A DNA stretch of 64,000 nt. It comes from Paracoccaceae bacterium (GTDB taxonomy: Bacteria; Pseudomonadota; Alphaproteobacteria; Rhodobacterales; Rhodobacteraceae). Position 1 is the stretch's first letter, and every line of letters begins with the position of its first letter. The notes beneath the pieces were generated by a model. It saw nothing but the letters and a program-made list of their open reading frames with translations. It did no database searches and had not been told where the DNA came from. Shown here in pieces: positions 51,664 through 61,459 of the stretch. The stretch is from the NCBI GenBank assembly GCA_026989055.1, contig JALSKC010000026.1:16961-80960 (forward strand), given 5' to 3'. The translations under genes were made by a program, and so were the position numbers.

Positions 51664-52362
51664 TCACCCGGCACTCAGCACGCCATGATCCAGCCGCAAC
51701 ACCCGATCCATCCGGGCCGCCAGTTCAAGGTTATGGGTGGCAATCAGCGCCGACAGCCCGGTCTCGCGCACCAGATCCATCAGCACGGCAAACACCTGAT
51801 CGGCGGTTTCCGGGTCAAGGTTCCCGGTCGGCTCATCGGCCAGCAGCAGCGACGGCGCATTGGCCAGCGCCCGGCAGAAGGCGACCCGCTGCTGCTCGCC
51901 ACCCGAAAGCTGCGCCGGGCGGTGGTCGGCACGCCCGCCGACACCCACGCGCTCCAGCAGATCGCGCGCCCGCGCCTCGGCCGCACCCCGCCCGGTGCCG
52001 TCAGCCAGCTGCGGCAGCACGATGTTTTCCTGCGCCGAGAACTCGGGCAACAGGTGATGAAACTGGTAGATGAACCCCACTTCCTCGCGCCGGGCCCGGG
52101 TGCGGCGCCGGTCCGAAAGCCCGGTCATGTCGGTGCCGTTCAGCGCGACACGTCCCGCATCCGGCGTATCCAGCAGCCCGGCGATATGCAGCAGCGTGGA
52201 TTTTCCCGCCCCCGAGGGCGCCACCAGCGCCACCACCTCGCCGCGGGCGACGGTCAGCGAAGCGCCGCGCAGCACCCGCACCTCGTTCGGACGGCCGGGG
52301 TTGTAGGCCTTTTCGATTCCCTCCAGTTCGAGCACCGGGTCACGCATCGCCGAATCACTCAT
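51664..52362 (-). CDS. lolD: Lipoprotein-releasing ABC transporter ATPase LolD
   Basis: With LolC/E it extracts outer-membrane lipoproteins from the inner membrane. The 232-residue ATPase has a Walker A APSGAGKS (48-55; first Gly replaced by Ala), signature [15 protein letters not shown] and Walker [13 protein letters not shown]. Start at MSDSAM; a Met five codons in is also possible. It follows lolC by nine bases; a 17-bp duplication lies at this junction. Confidence 0.94.
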   Translation of the reverse strand: MSDSAMRDPVLELEGIEKAYNPGRPNEVRVLRGASLTVARGEVVALVAPSGAGKSTLLHIAGLLDTPDAGRVALNGTDMTGLSDRRRTRARREEVGFIYQFHHLLPEFSAQENIVLPQLADGTGRGAAEARARDLLERVGVGGRADHRPAQLSGGEQQRVAFCRALANAPSLLLADEPTGNLDPETADQVFAVLMDLVRETGLSALIATHNLELAARMDRVLRLDHGVLSAG

Positions 52363-52387
52363 AGCGCAGCATCACTCATAGCGCAGC
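52354..52387. repeat. 17-bp tandem duplication at the lolC-lolD junction
   Basis: ATCACTCATAGCGCAGC occurs at 52354-52370 and again at 52371-52387. One copy carries the lolC stop, the other the lolD start, so the duplication has separated two signals that would otherwise overlap. Confidence 0.9.
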
Positions 52388-53658
52388 GCCTCCACCGGGT
52401 TCATCCGCGCCGCGCGGCGCGCCGGAAAGATCGTGACCAGAAACGACAGCCCCAGCGACAGCGCCACCGCCGCCGCCACATCCGACCAGACCAGTTTCGC
52501 CGGCAGGGTGTAGATGCCGCGGATCGACGGGTCCCACACCCCGCCGCCGGCGGCATAGTTGACGAAGGAAAAGATCGGGTCGATGTAGATCGCGAACAGG
52601 ACGCCGAGGATCACCCCGAAGAAGGTGCCCAGCGCCCCGATCAGCGCCCCGCAGATGAAGAACACCCGCAGGATCGACCCCTGGCTCAGCCCGATCGTGC
52701 GCAGGATGCCGATGTCGCGGCCCTTGTTCTTCACCAGCATGATCAGCCCCGAGATGATGTTCATCGCCGCGATCAGCACCAGGATCGCCATGATGACGAA
52801 CATCACGTTGTCCTCGATGTCGAGCGCCCGCAGGAACGCGCCCGAGCGGTCGCGCCATGTCCACAGCAGGGCGCGTTCTCCAGCCGCCCGCAGCAGTGCC
52901 GGGGCGTAGGCATCGACGTTCTCGGGGTCTTCCAGCATCACCTCTATCTCGTCGGCCACGCCGTCGCGGTTGAAATAGCTCTGCGCCTCGGCAAAGGGCA
53001 TGTAGACGCGGGTGCGGTCGATGTCGTAGCGCCCGGCGGTGAAGATGTAGACGACCTCGTAGCTCTTGACCCGCGGGCTGGTGCCGAAGGCCGTCCTGAC
53101 GCCGTTCGGGGAAATCAGCCTGATCCGGTCGCCCACGCCGACGCCCAGTTCGCGCGCCACCCCCGAGCCGATCGCCAGCCCCTCGTCAAAGCGCATGATG
53201 TCGCCAAGAGCAGCCTGCGGCCGGGCCACCCGCGGGATGGTCAGCAGGTCGTCCAGCCGGATGCCATAGACATCAACCGCGGTGTTGTTGTCGCGCATGT
53301 TGGCCATCACCTGCCCACGGATCAGCGGGGCTGTACGGGTCACGCCGGGGATGGCGGCGATCCTTGCGGCCACCCCGTCAAATTCGGGGATCGCCCTGGT
53401 TCGCCGGCCGTTTTCATCGGTGTAGACCGCATTATAGACGGTGACATGGGCGTTGGTGCCCAGGATCGTGTCGACGAACTCGGCCCGAAACCCGGCCCGC
53501 ACGGCCATCGTGGCGATCAGGGCGAAAACCGCGAGCGTGATGCCGATCAGCGAAATCCAGGTCATCACGCTGACCCCGCCCTCGGCGCGGCGCGCGCGCA
53601 GGTAGCGCCAGGCGATCATCCATTCGAAGCGGGAAAACGGGACGGTGCCGGTGGCCAA
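52372..53658 (-). CDS. lolC: Lipoprotein-releasing ABC transporter permease LolC/LolE family
   Basis: An inner-membrane protein of 428 residues with TM segments at about 28-50 and three more near the C-terminus (about 280-405), and a large periplasmic domain between. The FEWMIAWRYLRARRAEGGVSVMTWISLIGI start and the FPARRAARMNPVEALRYE end are typical. I chose TTG at 53658 because GGAG lies six bases upstream, and because TTG at 53712 is the -35 box of the promoter. One permease gene is present, so a LolC/E homodimer (LolF-like) is likely. Confidence 0.93.
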   Translation of the reverse strand: MATGTVPFSRFEWMIAWRYLRARRAEGGVSVMTWISLIGITLAVFALIATMAVRAGFRAEFVDTILGTNAHVTVYNAVYTDENGRRTRAIPEFDGVAARIAAIPGVTRTAPLIRGQVMANMRDNNTAVDVYGIRLDDLLTIPRVARPQAALGDIMRFDEGLAIGSGVARELGVGVGDRIRLISPNGVRTAFGTSPRVKSYEVVYIFTAGRYDIDRTRVYMPFAEAQSYFNRDGVADEIEVMLEDPENVDAYAPALLRAAGERALLWTWRDRSGAFLRALDIEDNVMFVIMAILVLIAAMNIISGLIMLVKNKGRDIGILRTIGLSQGSILRVFFICGALIGALGTFFGVILGVLFAIYIDPIFSFVNYAAGGGVWDPSIRGIYTLPAKLVWSDVAAAVALSLGLSFLVTIFPARRAARMNPVEALRYE

Positions 53659-53683
53659 GGGCTGCTCCTGCCGATTTTGGCGG

Positions 53684-53712
53684 AATGTGGGGCCAATGGC
53701 CGGTGGGGTCAA
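53684..53712 (-). promoter_or_regulatory. lolC-lolD promoter
   Basis: Minus strand TTGACC (53707-53712), 17 bases, CACATT (53684-53689). It leaves a short leader before the TTG start with its GGAG site. Confidence 0.5.
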
Positions 53713-53832
53713 GCAGTTCCCCGATGGTTCAACCGCTTGTCAGGCCGGCACCGGCGCCGTTTCACTTGCCTGCGCCGCGCGATGTCTCGACCGCAGGAGC
53801 CTCCGGCGGGGATATTTGCGAAAAGGTGAAGG

Positions 53833-54414
53833 TCAGCGGGCTGCCAGGTCGATCCTGTAAAGCAGGCCATCCGCGTTGGAAAGCGCGCCGGTCCGGGTCA
53901 CCTCCCTAACGAAAACGCCACCGTTGGCGATGATCACCTTTTGCGACGGGATGTTGCCGACGTCGGTCGAAATTTCCACATGCGCAAGGCCGATCTTTCG
54001 CGCTTCCGGCAGGATTTCCGCCAAGGCGCGGGTGGCATACCCGCGTCGCTGCTTCCACGGAACGACGCTGTATCCGATATGCCCCAGGCCCCAGGCACCA
54101 GGCATCAGGCACCAGGGCGACAGCGCCGCGGTGCCCTCTTGCCAGCGCAGGTTGACGATGCCGCAAAAGCCCCCGTCCCAGATGAAGCGTTTCAGGCCGG
54201 GCAGGCGTTTGACCATGGTGCCATCGGGTTTTTCGATGTCACCGGCCAGCGCGTCCGGGTCATCCATCGACCCCAGGAAGGCTTGCGCATCTGCCTCGAT
54301 CATTGCCGATTCCCCAGCGGAAACATCGCGGGTGGTGCTGGACGACCAGCCGCGTTTCAGGGCGGCGATGTATTGTGGCAGATGTTCGGGGCCGGGGCGC
54401 ACGAGCAGGGGCAT
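53833..54414 (-). CDS. GNAT-family N-acetyltransferase
   Basis: A 193-residue acetyltransferase-fold protein. The acetyl-CoA loop is VVPWKQRRGYATRALAEIL (motif A, R/Q-x-x-G-x-G/A pattern), with GFCGIVNLRW before it and ISTDVGNIPSQKVIIANGG after. A stretch of SPWCLMPGAWGLG between these is encoded by a heptanucleotide tandem repeat, so it is likely an insertion. ATG overlaps the peroxiredoxin stop (TGATG). Acceptor substrate unknown. Confidence 0.82.
   Translation of the reverse strand: MPLLVRPGPEHLPQYIAALKRGWSSSTTRDVSAGESAMIEADAQAFLGSMDDPDALAGDIEKPDGTMVKRLPGLKRFIWDGGFCGIVNLRWQEGTAALSPWCLMPGAWGLGHIGYSVVPWKQRRGYATRALAEILPEARKIGLAHVEISTDVGNIPSQKVIIANGGVFVREVTRTGALSNADGLLYRIDLAAR
54084..54118. 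repeat. Heptanucleotide tandem repeat within the GNAT gene
   Basis: Five degenerate copies of CCAGGCA occur (CCAGGCC, CCAGGCA, CCAGGCA, TCAGGCA, CCAGGGC). The unit is not a multiple of three, so slippage would shift the reading frame of the GNAT gene. Confidence 0.75.
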
Positions 54415-54974
54415 CAGGGGCTGGCTTTCAGCCAGCCGACCAGCACGCCCACATGCGCGTCCGGCGGGAACACCGGGTAGAAGGCGCGGGTGATGCGGCC
54501 CTCGTCGATCACCAGCGTCAGGCGTTTCAAAAGCGTCATCCCCGCCACCCGGAAGCGCGGCAGCCTCAGCGCATCGGCCAGCGCCAGGCCCGCATCAGAC
54601 AGGAGCGCAAACGGCAGGTGCAGCCGCTCGGCGGCCTCGCGCTGCCAGTCGCCCTCCTGCACCGACAGGCCGAACACGTTGGCCACGCCCAGCCTGCGCA
54701 GCTCGGCGAAATGGTCGCGAAAGGCGCAGGACTGCGGCGTGCAGCCCCGCGCGCCGGGGATCATGTCCCAGCCCTCGGGCAGCGGCACGTCGGGCCGGCC
54801 GGTCATCGGGTAGATGTAAACGACAGTGCGCCCGGGCAGCGCCGACAGGTCAACCCGGCGCCCGTCGGTGGCCGGCAGCGCCAGCGCCGGCAGCGCCATG
54901 CCCGCAAGGTGATCGGCGCCGCCATCATCGACGGGCGGCGGGAGGCGCGACCAGTCCACCTCTTCGAGCGACAC
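54414..54974 (-). CDS. Peroxiredoxin (AhpC/TSA type)
   Basis: A thioredoxin-fold peroxidase. From GTG 54974 it has 186 residues. GARGCTPQSCAFRDHF holds the peroxidatic Cys78 with a second Cys83 five residues on, followed by LGVANVFGLSVQ. A VVYIYPMTG strand precedes it. The CxxxxC arrangement is that of PrxQ-like enzymes. Start chosen near the proS stop (4 bases away), with GG in GTAGG-type spacing; an upstream extension overlaps proS and was rejected. Confidence 0.85.
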   Translation of the reverse strand: MSLEEVDWSRLPPPVDDGGADHLAGMALPALALPATDGRRVDLSALPGRTVVYIYPMTGRPDVPLPEGWDMIPGARGCTPQSCAFRDHFAELRRLGVANVFGLSVQEGDWQREAAERLHLPFALLSDAGLALADALRLPRFRVAGMTLLKRLTLVIDEGRITRAFYPVFPPDAHVGVLVGWLKASP

Positions 54975-54978
54975 CGGC

Positions 54979-56370
54979 CTACAGCCAGGTATGGAAGGAG
55001 CGGCCCGCCATCGGCTCGACCAGCCCGGCCTCGTGGTGCGGCGCATAGATTTCCCGCACCCGGGCAACCGCGTCTTCGGCACGCATCTCCTCGCTCTCGC
55101 CGGTGCGCCGGCAGGTGAGCTCGACCACGCCGTTCTTCAGCCCGCGCGGGCCGACGGTGATCCGCCAGGGCAGGCCGATCAGATCCATGGTGGCAAACTT
55201 GGCGCCGGCGCGTTCCTCGCGATCGTCGTAGAGCGGTTCCAGCCCGGCCGCGCACAGCGCCGCATGGATTTCCGCGCAGGCGGCATCGCAGGCCGGATCT
55301 CCCTGGCGGAGGTTCACGATGCCCGCGTGAAACGGGGTCACGCCCTCGGGCCAGACGATGCCGCGCTCGTCGTGGCTGGCCTCGATGATCGCCCCCACGA
55401 GCCGGCTTACCCCGATCCCGTGGCTGCCCATGTGCACCGGCACCTGGTTGCCGGCCTCGTCGGTGACGGTGGCGCCCATCGGCTCCGAATACTTGGTGCC
55501 GAAATAGAAGATCTGGCCCACCTCGATGCCGCGCGAGACCCGGCGCCTTTCCTCGGGAATCCGCGCAAACAGCTCCGGGTCGTGGGTTTCGTCGGTGCGG
55601 GCGTAGGGGGTTGTCCATTCCCGGCAGATCGCGGCGATAGCGCCCCGGTCGTCATAGTCGATCCGCTGCGCGCCCAGGCTCAGCCCGGTAACCGCGCTGT
55701 CGTAGAACACCTCACTCTCGCCGGTTTCGGCCAGCACCAGAAACTCATGCGTATCGTCGCCGCCGATCGGCCCCGAATCGGCGCGCATCGGGATCGCCCT
55801 GAGCCCCAGGCGCTCGTAGATGCGCAGGTAGCTGACCATGTGGCGGTTGTAGGCGTGCAGGGCGTCCTCCTTCGTGAGGTCGAAATTGTAGCCGTCCTTC
55901 ATGTAGAACTCGCGCCCGCGCATCACCCCGAAACGCGGGCGGATCTCGTCGCGGAACTTCCACTGGATCTGATACAGCGTCAGCGGCAGGTCGCGGTAGC
56001 TCTTCACATGAGCGCGGAAGACGTCGGTTATCAGCTCCTCGGCGGTGGGGGTATAGAGCAGCTCGCGCCCCTGCCGGTCCTGCATCCGCAGCATTTCCGG
56101 GCCATAGGCATCGTAGCGGCCGCTTTCGCGCCACAGATCTGATGACTGCAGGGTCGGCATCAGCATCGGGACATGGCCGGCGCGCTGCTGTTCCTGATGG
56201 ATGATGCGCTCGATCTTCCGGAGCACCCGGAAGCCCAGCGGCAGCCAGGTATAGATGCCGGCGCTCGCCTGCCGGATCATGCCGGCGCGCAGCATGTAGC
56301 GATGGCTGACGATGCTCGCCTCGGCCGGGGTTTCCTTCAGAACCGGCAGGAAATAGCGGGACAGGCGCAT
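54979..56370 (-). CDS. proS: Prolyl-tRNA synthetase (short type without editing domain)
   Basis: Charges tRNA-Pro. The 463 residues from [16 protein letters not shown] show class II motif 1 near [27 protein letters not shown], motif 2 ([25 protein letters not shown]) and motif 3 ([15 protein letters not shown]), then the anticodon-binding domain. It lacks the ~180-residue INS editing domain of E. coli ProS, as in alphaproteobacterial type enzymes. A Met 42 codons upstream was rejected. Promoter TTGCCT-17-TAGAGC. Confidence 0.96.
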   Translation of the reverse strand: MRLSRYFLPVLKETPAEASIVSHRYMLRAGMIRQASAGIYTWLPLGFRVLRKIERIIHQEQQRAGHVPMLMPTLQSSDLWRESGRYDAYGPEMLRMQDRQGRELLYTPTAEELITDVFRAHVKSYRDLPLTLYQIQWKFRDEIRPRFGVMRGREFYMKDGYNFDLTKEDALHAYNRHMVSYLRIYERLGLRAIPMRADSGPIGGDDTHEFLVLAETGESEVFYDSAVTGLSLGAQRIDYDDRGAIAAICREWTTPYARTDETHDPELFARIPEERRRVSRGIEVGQIFYFGTKYSEPMGATVTDEAGNQVPVHMGSHGIGVSRLVGAIIEASHDERGIVWPEGVTPFHAGIVNLRQGDPACDAACAEIHAALCAAGLEPLYDDREERAGAKFATMDLIGLPWRITVGPRGLKNGVVELTCRRTGESEEMRAEDAVARVREIYAPHHEAGLVEPMAGRSFHTWL

Positions 56371-56404
56371 GGCGGACCTCTGGCGGGTTGTCGGACTGCG
56401 CCAA

Positions 56405-56433
56405 GCTCTAGGGCAAAGCCCCGGATCAGGCAA
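56405..56433 (-). promoter_or_regulatory. Predicted proS promoter
   Basis: Minus strand TTGCCT (56428-56433), 17 bases, TAGAGC (56405-56410), with a leader of about 28 bases. Confidence 0.4.
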
Positions 56434-56480
56434 CGCCATTCGCGGCCCGCCGCCCCTGCCTTCGGCGGCCGCGCGGGCCG

Positions 56481-57407
<927 letters not shown>

Positions 57408-57503
57408 GTCAGGTCTTTCTTGCAAGGGGTGCAGGGGCTGCCCGCTCCTCCCGTCCCGATCGGAAGCGGTTCACCCCGGGGGTTCAGGGCACGGAAGACG
57501 GCA

Positions 57504-58682
57504 TCACGCGGTTTCCCGCAGGCGCTGCGCGGCGCGCTCGAGCCGGGCGACAGCCTCGGAGAGTTCCTCCGCGCCGATGGTCAGCGGGGGCAGAAGGCGC
57601 ACCACGTTGCCGGCGGCGGGCACGGTGAGGACGCACTCCTCGTAGCCGGCCTGCACCACTTCCGCGTTGGGCGCCTTGCAGACGAGCCCGAGCATCAGCC
57701 CCCGGCCGCGAACCTCCGCGAAGATCTGCGGATGCCCGGCCACCAGCCCCTCCAGCCCCTGGCGCAGCTGGCCGGCCTTGCGGTTCACCTCGGCCAGGAA
57801 GGCCGGATCGGCAACGGTTTCCATCACCTTCAGCCCCACGGCGCAGCCCAGCGGGTTGCCGCCATAGGTGGAGCCGTGGGTGCCCGCCGTCATCGCCGCG
57901 GCGGCGCGCTCGGTGGCCAGCACCGCGCCCAGCGGAAAGCCGCCGCCGATGCCCTTGGCGACCATCATGATGTCGGGCGCGACCCCGGCCCATTCGTGGG
58001 CGAAGAGCCGCCCGCTGCGCCCCATGCCGCACTGCACCTCGTCGAAGACCAGCAGCGCGCCGGTGGCATCGCACAGCGCGCGCAGCCGTTGCAGGAAGGC
58101 ATCCGGCGCGGGCCGGATGCCGCCCTCGCCCTGGATCGGCTCGACGATCACCGCGGCGGTGGTTTCGTCGATCGCGGCCTCGATCGCGGCCATGTCGGCG
58201 AAGGGAAGCTGCCGGAAGCCCGGCAGCAGCGGGCCGAAGCCGGCGGCGAGCTTCTCGCTTCCGGCCGCCGAGATGGCCGCGATCGAGCGGCCGTGGAAGG
58301 CGCCCTCGAAGGCGATGATCTCGCTGCGCTCCGGCCGCCCGGCCGCGTGCCAGTGCCGGCGCGCCATCTTTACCGCCAGTTCCAGCGCCTCGGTGCCGGA
58401 ATTGGTGAAGAAGACGGTATCGGCAAAGCTTTCCTCCACCAGCCGCTCGGCCAGCGCCTGCTGGGCGGGGATCCGGTAGAGGTTGGAGACGTGCCACAGG
58501 GCCTGCGCCTGCTCGGCGAGCGCGGCCACAAGCGCCGGGTGGGCATGGCCCAGCGCATTGACGCCGATGCCCGCGCCCATGTCGAGGAAGCGTCGGCCGC
58601 CGGCCTCCACGAGCCAGGAACCTTCGCCCCTCACGAAGGAAAGCGGTGCGCGGTTGTAGGTCGGCAGGACGGGGGGGATCAT
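57504..58682 (-). CDS. argD: Acetylornithine aminotransferase ArgD
   Basis: A PLP aminotransferase that makes N-acetylornithine in arginine biosynthesis (and can act on succinyldiaminopimelate). The 392 residues carry FLDMGAGIGVNALGH, the SNLYRIPAQQ segment, VFFTNSGTEALELAVK, the IIVEPIQGEGGI-like VIVEPIQGEGGI and LVFDEVQCGMGRSG, with PLP-Lys in MMVAKGIGGGFPLGA. The ATG lies 134 bases after the predicted start of the leader peptide message. It is the first structural gene of argD-argF. Confidence 0.97.
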   Translation of the reverse strand: MIPPVLPTYNRAPLSFVRGEGSWLVEAGGRRFLDMGAGIGVNALGHAHPALVAALAEQAQALWHVSNLYRIPAQQALAERLVEESFADTVFFTNSGTEALELAVKMARRHWHAAGRPERSEIIAFEGAFHGRSIAAISAAGSEKLAAGFGPLLPGFRQLPFADMAAIEAAIDETTAAVIVEPIQGEGGIRPAPDAFLQRLRALCDATGALLVFDEVQCGMGRSGRLFAHEWAGVAPDIMMVAKGIGGGFPLGAVLATERAAAAMTAGTHGSTYGGNPLGCAVGLKVMETVADPAFLAEVNRKAGQLRQGLEGLVAGHPQIFAEVRGRGLMLGLVCKAPNAEVVQAGYEECVLTVPAAGNVVRLLPPLTIGAEELSEAVARLERAAQRLRETA

Positions 58683-58699
58683 CGGAACAGCCTTTTCGG

Positions 58700-58763
58700 A
58701 AAACCCGGGGGCGCCCGTGGCACGGGGCATAACGATCAGGAAGAAGGGGGCGCGCACGGCGCC
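58700..58763 (-). promoter_or_regulatory. Possible attenuator structure between the leader peptide and argD
   Basis: Two alternative folds are possible in the RNA. GGCGCCGUG (58763-58755) can pair with CACGGGCGCC (58719-58710) with one bulge. Alternatively CCCG (58726-58723) can close with CGGG (58707-58704), followed by UUUU (58703-58700), a weak terminator form. Which forms is not tested. Confidence 0.35.
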
Positions 58764-58771
58764 GGGACACA

Positions 58772-58816
58772 TCAGCGTCGGCGTCGGAAGGCGGAGGAGG
58801 GGGCGCTCATGCTCAT
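58772..58816 (-). CDS. Arginine-rich 14-residue leader peptide upstream of argD
   Basis: An open frame of 14 codons reads MSMSAPSSAFRRRR and ends with TGA (58772-58774). The last four codons are CGA CGC CGA CGC, all arginine. No Shine-Dalgarno sequence precedes the ATG (58814-58816), but a promoter -10 box lies six bases upstream, so AUG is at the predicted +1 and the message would be leaderless. Terminal runs of the product amino acid are the mark of biosynthetic leader peptides. It lies about 90 bases before argD. Translation and regulation are inferred. Confidence 0.6.
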   Translation of the reverse strand: MSMSAPSSAFRRRR

Positions 58817-58822
58817 GGCGGG

Positions 58823-58851
58823 CTGATAGCGCGCGGCGGGGCGCTTGTCCA
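58823..58851 (-). promoter_or_regulatory. Promoter of the argD leader
   Basis: Minus strand TGGACA (58846-58851), 17 bases, TATCAG (58823-58828). The start predicted six to seven bases downstream is the A of the leader peptide ATG. Confidence 0.55.
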
Positions 58852-58944
58852 GAGCCCGACCGCGCGCACTCCGGACCGGCCCGGAACGGATGCCGCCGGC
58901 CCGCCGGAAAGACGGCCGGAGCACCGGCGGCGCGGCTTCCCCGC

Positions 58945-58972
58945 TTGTATCCTCCTGCCCGGAAGATGTAAG
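58945..58972 (+). promoter_or_regulatory. Possible gcrA promoter
   Basis: TTGTAT (58945-58950), 16 bases, TGTAAG (58967-58972), about 95 bases before the gcrA ATG. Confidence 0.35.
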
Positions 58973-59066
58973 CTGGCTCCGCCCGCAATCCGGAACTGCC
59001 GTGGCAGAAGCCCGGCCCTGCCGGCCGGGAAACCCGCCACGCCAACGAGCCGCCTGAGGAAACGAG

Positions 59067-59624
59067 ATGTCCTGGACCGACGAACGCGTTGAAAAGCTGA
59101 AGAAGATGTGGGGCGAGGGCCTCTCGGCCAGCCAGATCGCCAAGGAGCTTGGCGGCGTGACCCGCAATGCGGTGATCGGCAAGGTGCACCGGCTGGGGCT
59201 GTCGAACCGCAGCGGCTCCGGTTCCAAGCCGGCAAGGGAGGCAAAGGAAAAGACGCCCCGCGCCGCGGCCGCATCCGCGCCGCCCCCCGAACCCGCGGCC
59301 GAGGCCTCGGCACAGCCCGAACCCCGGCCGGCGGCACCCTCCCGAAAGCAGATCATCCCGGCCGGCCAGCCGCTGCCGCCGCAACCCTCGGCCAACGAGA
59401 TCAGCCCCGAAGCGCTGGCATCGGTGCGCGAGGTCGAGAAGAAGGCGAAGAAGCTCAGCCTGATGGAGCTGACCGAACGCACCTGCAAATGGCCGATCGG
59501 CGATCCGGCCACCGAGGAATTCTGGTTCTGCGGCCTCGCCGTGCAGCCCGGAAAGCCCTATTGCGAGGCGCATGTGGGCGTGGCATTCCAGCCGATGTCC
59601 TCGCGCCGCGACCGGAGGCGCTGA
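59067..59624 (+). CDS. gcrA: Cell-cycle regulator GcrA
   Basis: GcrA is an alphaproteobacterial transcription co-activator that binds sigma-70 RNA polymerase and GANTC-methylated promoters. The 185 residues start with the helix-turn-helix WTDERVEKLKKMWGEGLSA, followed by SQIAKELGGVTRNAVIGKVHRLGL. After a Pro/Ala/Glu-rich linker comes the C-terminal sigma-interacting part with CKWPIGDP, FWFCG and KPYCEAH, whose Cys/His residues could bind zinc. It diverges from argD. Confidence 0.95.
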   Translation: MSWTDERVEKLKKMWGEGLSASQIAKELGGVTRNAVIGKVHRLGLSNRSGSGSKPAREAKEKTPRAAAASAPPPEPAAEASAQPEPRPAAPSRKQIIPAGQPLPPQPSANEISPEALASVREVEKKAKKLSLMELTERTCKWPIGDPATEEFWFCGLAVQPGKPYCEAHVGVAFQPMSSRRDRRR

Positions 59625-59774
59625 GACCCGGCGGCGTGCTCCCGTACCCGCCGCCGGACGCACGGGCAATGTCTCCTTCCGGGGCGGATCAGCCGGGTCC
59701 CCAGGCCGCGCGGGATCGGGGCAGCGGCGGAATCGGGGGCGCAACGTAAACAGGCATACGGACGGGCAGGCATC

Positions 59775-60701
59775 ATGGCGGCGATCATCTCGGTCAGTGC
59801 ACTTTCCAAGCGATACGCGAAGGGGCCGACCGCACTGGAAGGCGTGTCGCTCGACATCGAGGAAGGCGAGATCCTCGCCCTGCTCGGCCCCAACGGCGCC
59901 GGCAAGACTACCCTGATCTCGGCGATCTGCGGGCTGGTCCGGCCCACCTCCGGCACCGTGACCGTGGCCGGCCACGACATCGTGACCGACTACCGCGCCG
60001 CGCGCGCCCTGATCGGGCTGGTGCCGCAGGACATCTCCATCGAACCGTTCGAGCGGGTGATCAACACCACCCGCTTTTCGCGCGGGCTGTTCGGCAAGCC
60101 GCGCGATGATGCCCACATCGAGCGGGTGTTGAAAGCGCTGTCGCTCTGGGACAGGCGCAAGGCGCGCAACATGGAGCTTTCGGGCGGCATGAAGCGCCGG
60201 GTGCTGATCGCCAAGGCGCTGGCGCACGAGCCGCGAATCCTGTTTCTGGACGAGCCCACCGCCGGGGTGGACGTTTCGTTGCGCAAGGACATGTGGGCGC
60301 TGGTGCGCCGGCTGCGCGACGACGGGGTGACGATCATCCTGACCACCCATTACATCGAGGAAGCCGAAGAAATGGCCGACCGGATCGGCATCATGGACAA
60401 GGGCCGGCTGCTTCTGGTGGAAGAAAAGGCACGCCTGATGCACCAGCTGGGGCGCAAGGCGCTGTGCCTGTTCCTGCAGGAGCCCCTGGACAGCCTGCCC
60501 CCGGCGCTTGCCGGCCACGCGCTGAAGCTGGGCGAGGGAGGCCGGACGCTGACCTTCGAATACGACACCGCCGCCGGGCGCACAGGCATCACCCGCCTGC
60601 TGGCCGATCTGGCGGCGGCCGGAATCGCGGTGCGCGACCTGGAAACGCGGCAGAGCTCGCTCGAGCAGATCTTCCTGAACCTGCTGGAGGAAGCCGCATG
60701 A
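59775..60701 (+). CDS. ABC transporter ATP-binding protein (ABC-2 exporter)
   Basis: A 308-residue ATPase with Walker A GPNGAGKT (38-45), signature [15 protein letters not shown], Walker [14 protein letters not shown] and the H-loop [12 protein letters not shown]. The C-terminal ~80-residue extension is typical of ABC-2 (DrrA/YadG-like) exporters. It overlaps the permease gene by four bases (ATGA). The exported substrate is not evident; similar YadGH pairs remain uncharacterised. Confidence 0.94.
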   Translation: MAAIISVSALSKRYAKGPTALEGVSLDIEEGEILALLGPNGAGKTTLISAICGLVRPTSGTVTVAGHDIVTDYRAARALIGLVPQDISIEPFERVINTTRFSRGLFGKPRDDAHIERVLKALSLWDRRKARNMELSGGMKRRVLIAKALAHEPRILFLDEPTAGVDVSLRKDMWALVRRLRDDGVTIILTTHYIEEAEEMADRIGIMDKGRLLLVEEKARLMHQLGRKALCLFLQEPLDSLPPALAGHALKLGEGGRTLTFEYDTAAGRTGITRLLADLAAAGIAVRDLETRQSSLEQIFLNLLEEAA

Positions 60702-61459
60702 ACTGGCAGGCGATCAAGGCGATCTACGTTTTTGAAATGTCGCGCACCTTTCGCACCCTGGCGCAGTCGGTGATCTCTCCGGTGCTCTCCACGGTGCTTT
60801 ATTTCGTGGTCTTCGGGGCGGCGATCGGCGGGCGCATCCAGTCGGTCGAAGGGATCGGCTACGGCGCCTTCATCGTGCCGGGGCTGATCATGCTGACGCT
60901 GTTGCAGCAGTCTGTCACCAACGCCTCTTTCGGCATCTATTTCCCGAAGTTCATCGGCACCATCTACGAACTGCTGTCGGCGCCGATGTCGTTCATGGAG
61001 ATCGTCATCGGCTACGTCGGCGCCGCTGCCAGCAAGGCGATCATGATCGCGCTGATCATAATGGCCACCTCGACACTGTTCGTCGATCTGGACATCCGGC
61101 ACCCGCTCTGGATGATCGCCTTCCTGCTGCTGACGGCCGTCAGCTTCGCGCTGCTCGGTTTCATCATCGGCATCTGGGCCGGAAGCTTCGAGCAGCTGCA
61201 GCTGATCCCGCTGCTGGTGATCACCCCGCTGGTGTTCCTCGGCGGGGCCTTCTACTCGGTCTCGATGCTGCCGGAATTCTGGCAGGCAGTGACGAAGCTG
61301 AACCCGGTCCTCTATCTGATCAGCGGCTTTCGCTGGGCCTTCTTCGGGGTGGCCGACGTGCCGGTGGGGCTGTCGATCGCCGCCGTCTGCACGTTTCTCG
61401 CGCTGTGCCTCGGGCTGATCTGGCTGATCTTCCGCACCGGCTGGAAGATCAGGCCGTGA
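60698..61459 (+). CDS. ABC-2 type transporter permease
   Basis: A 253-residue protein with six hydrophobic segments, starting [20 protein letters not shown]. It contains the ABC-2 signature region with [20 protein letters not shown]. It resembles YadH-type permeases. Start overlaps the ATPase stop, and its own stop overlaps the GTG of the next gene, so the three are tightly coupled. Confidence 0.93.
   Translation: MNWQAIKAIYVFEMSRTFRTLAQSVISPVLSTVLYFVVFGAAIGGRIQSVEGIGYGAFIVPGLIMLTLLQQSVTNASFGIYFPKFIGTIYELLSAPMSFMEIVIGYVGAAASKAIMIALIIMATSTLFVDLDIRHPLWMIAFLLLTAVSFALLGFIIGIWAGSFEQLQLIPLLVITPLVFLGGAFYSVSMLPEFWQAVTKLNPVLYLISGFRWAFFGVADVPVGLSIAAVCTFLALCLGLIWLIFRTGWKIRP

Larger units (their letters stand above)
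58683..59066. other. Divergent argD / gcrA control region
   Basis: The 384 bases contain the argD leader peptide (58772-58816) and its promoter (58823-58851) on the minus strand, and the predicted gcrA promoter (58945-58972) on the plus strand. The gap in between is GC-rich with no supported gene. Confidence 0.5.

Noticed and set aside
57504..60518. Minus-strand frame continuous from argD to beyond gcrA
   Set aside because: Only the argD part has family sequence. Upstream it covers gcrA and the ABC ATPase in antisense, and the argD leader region.
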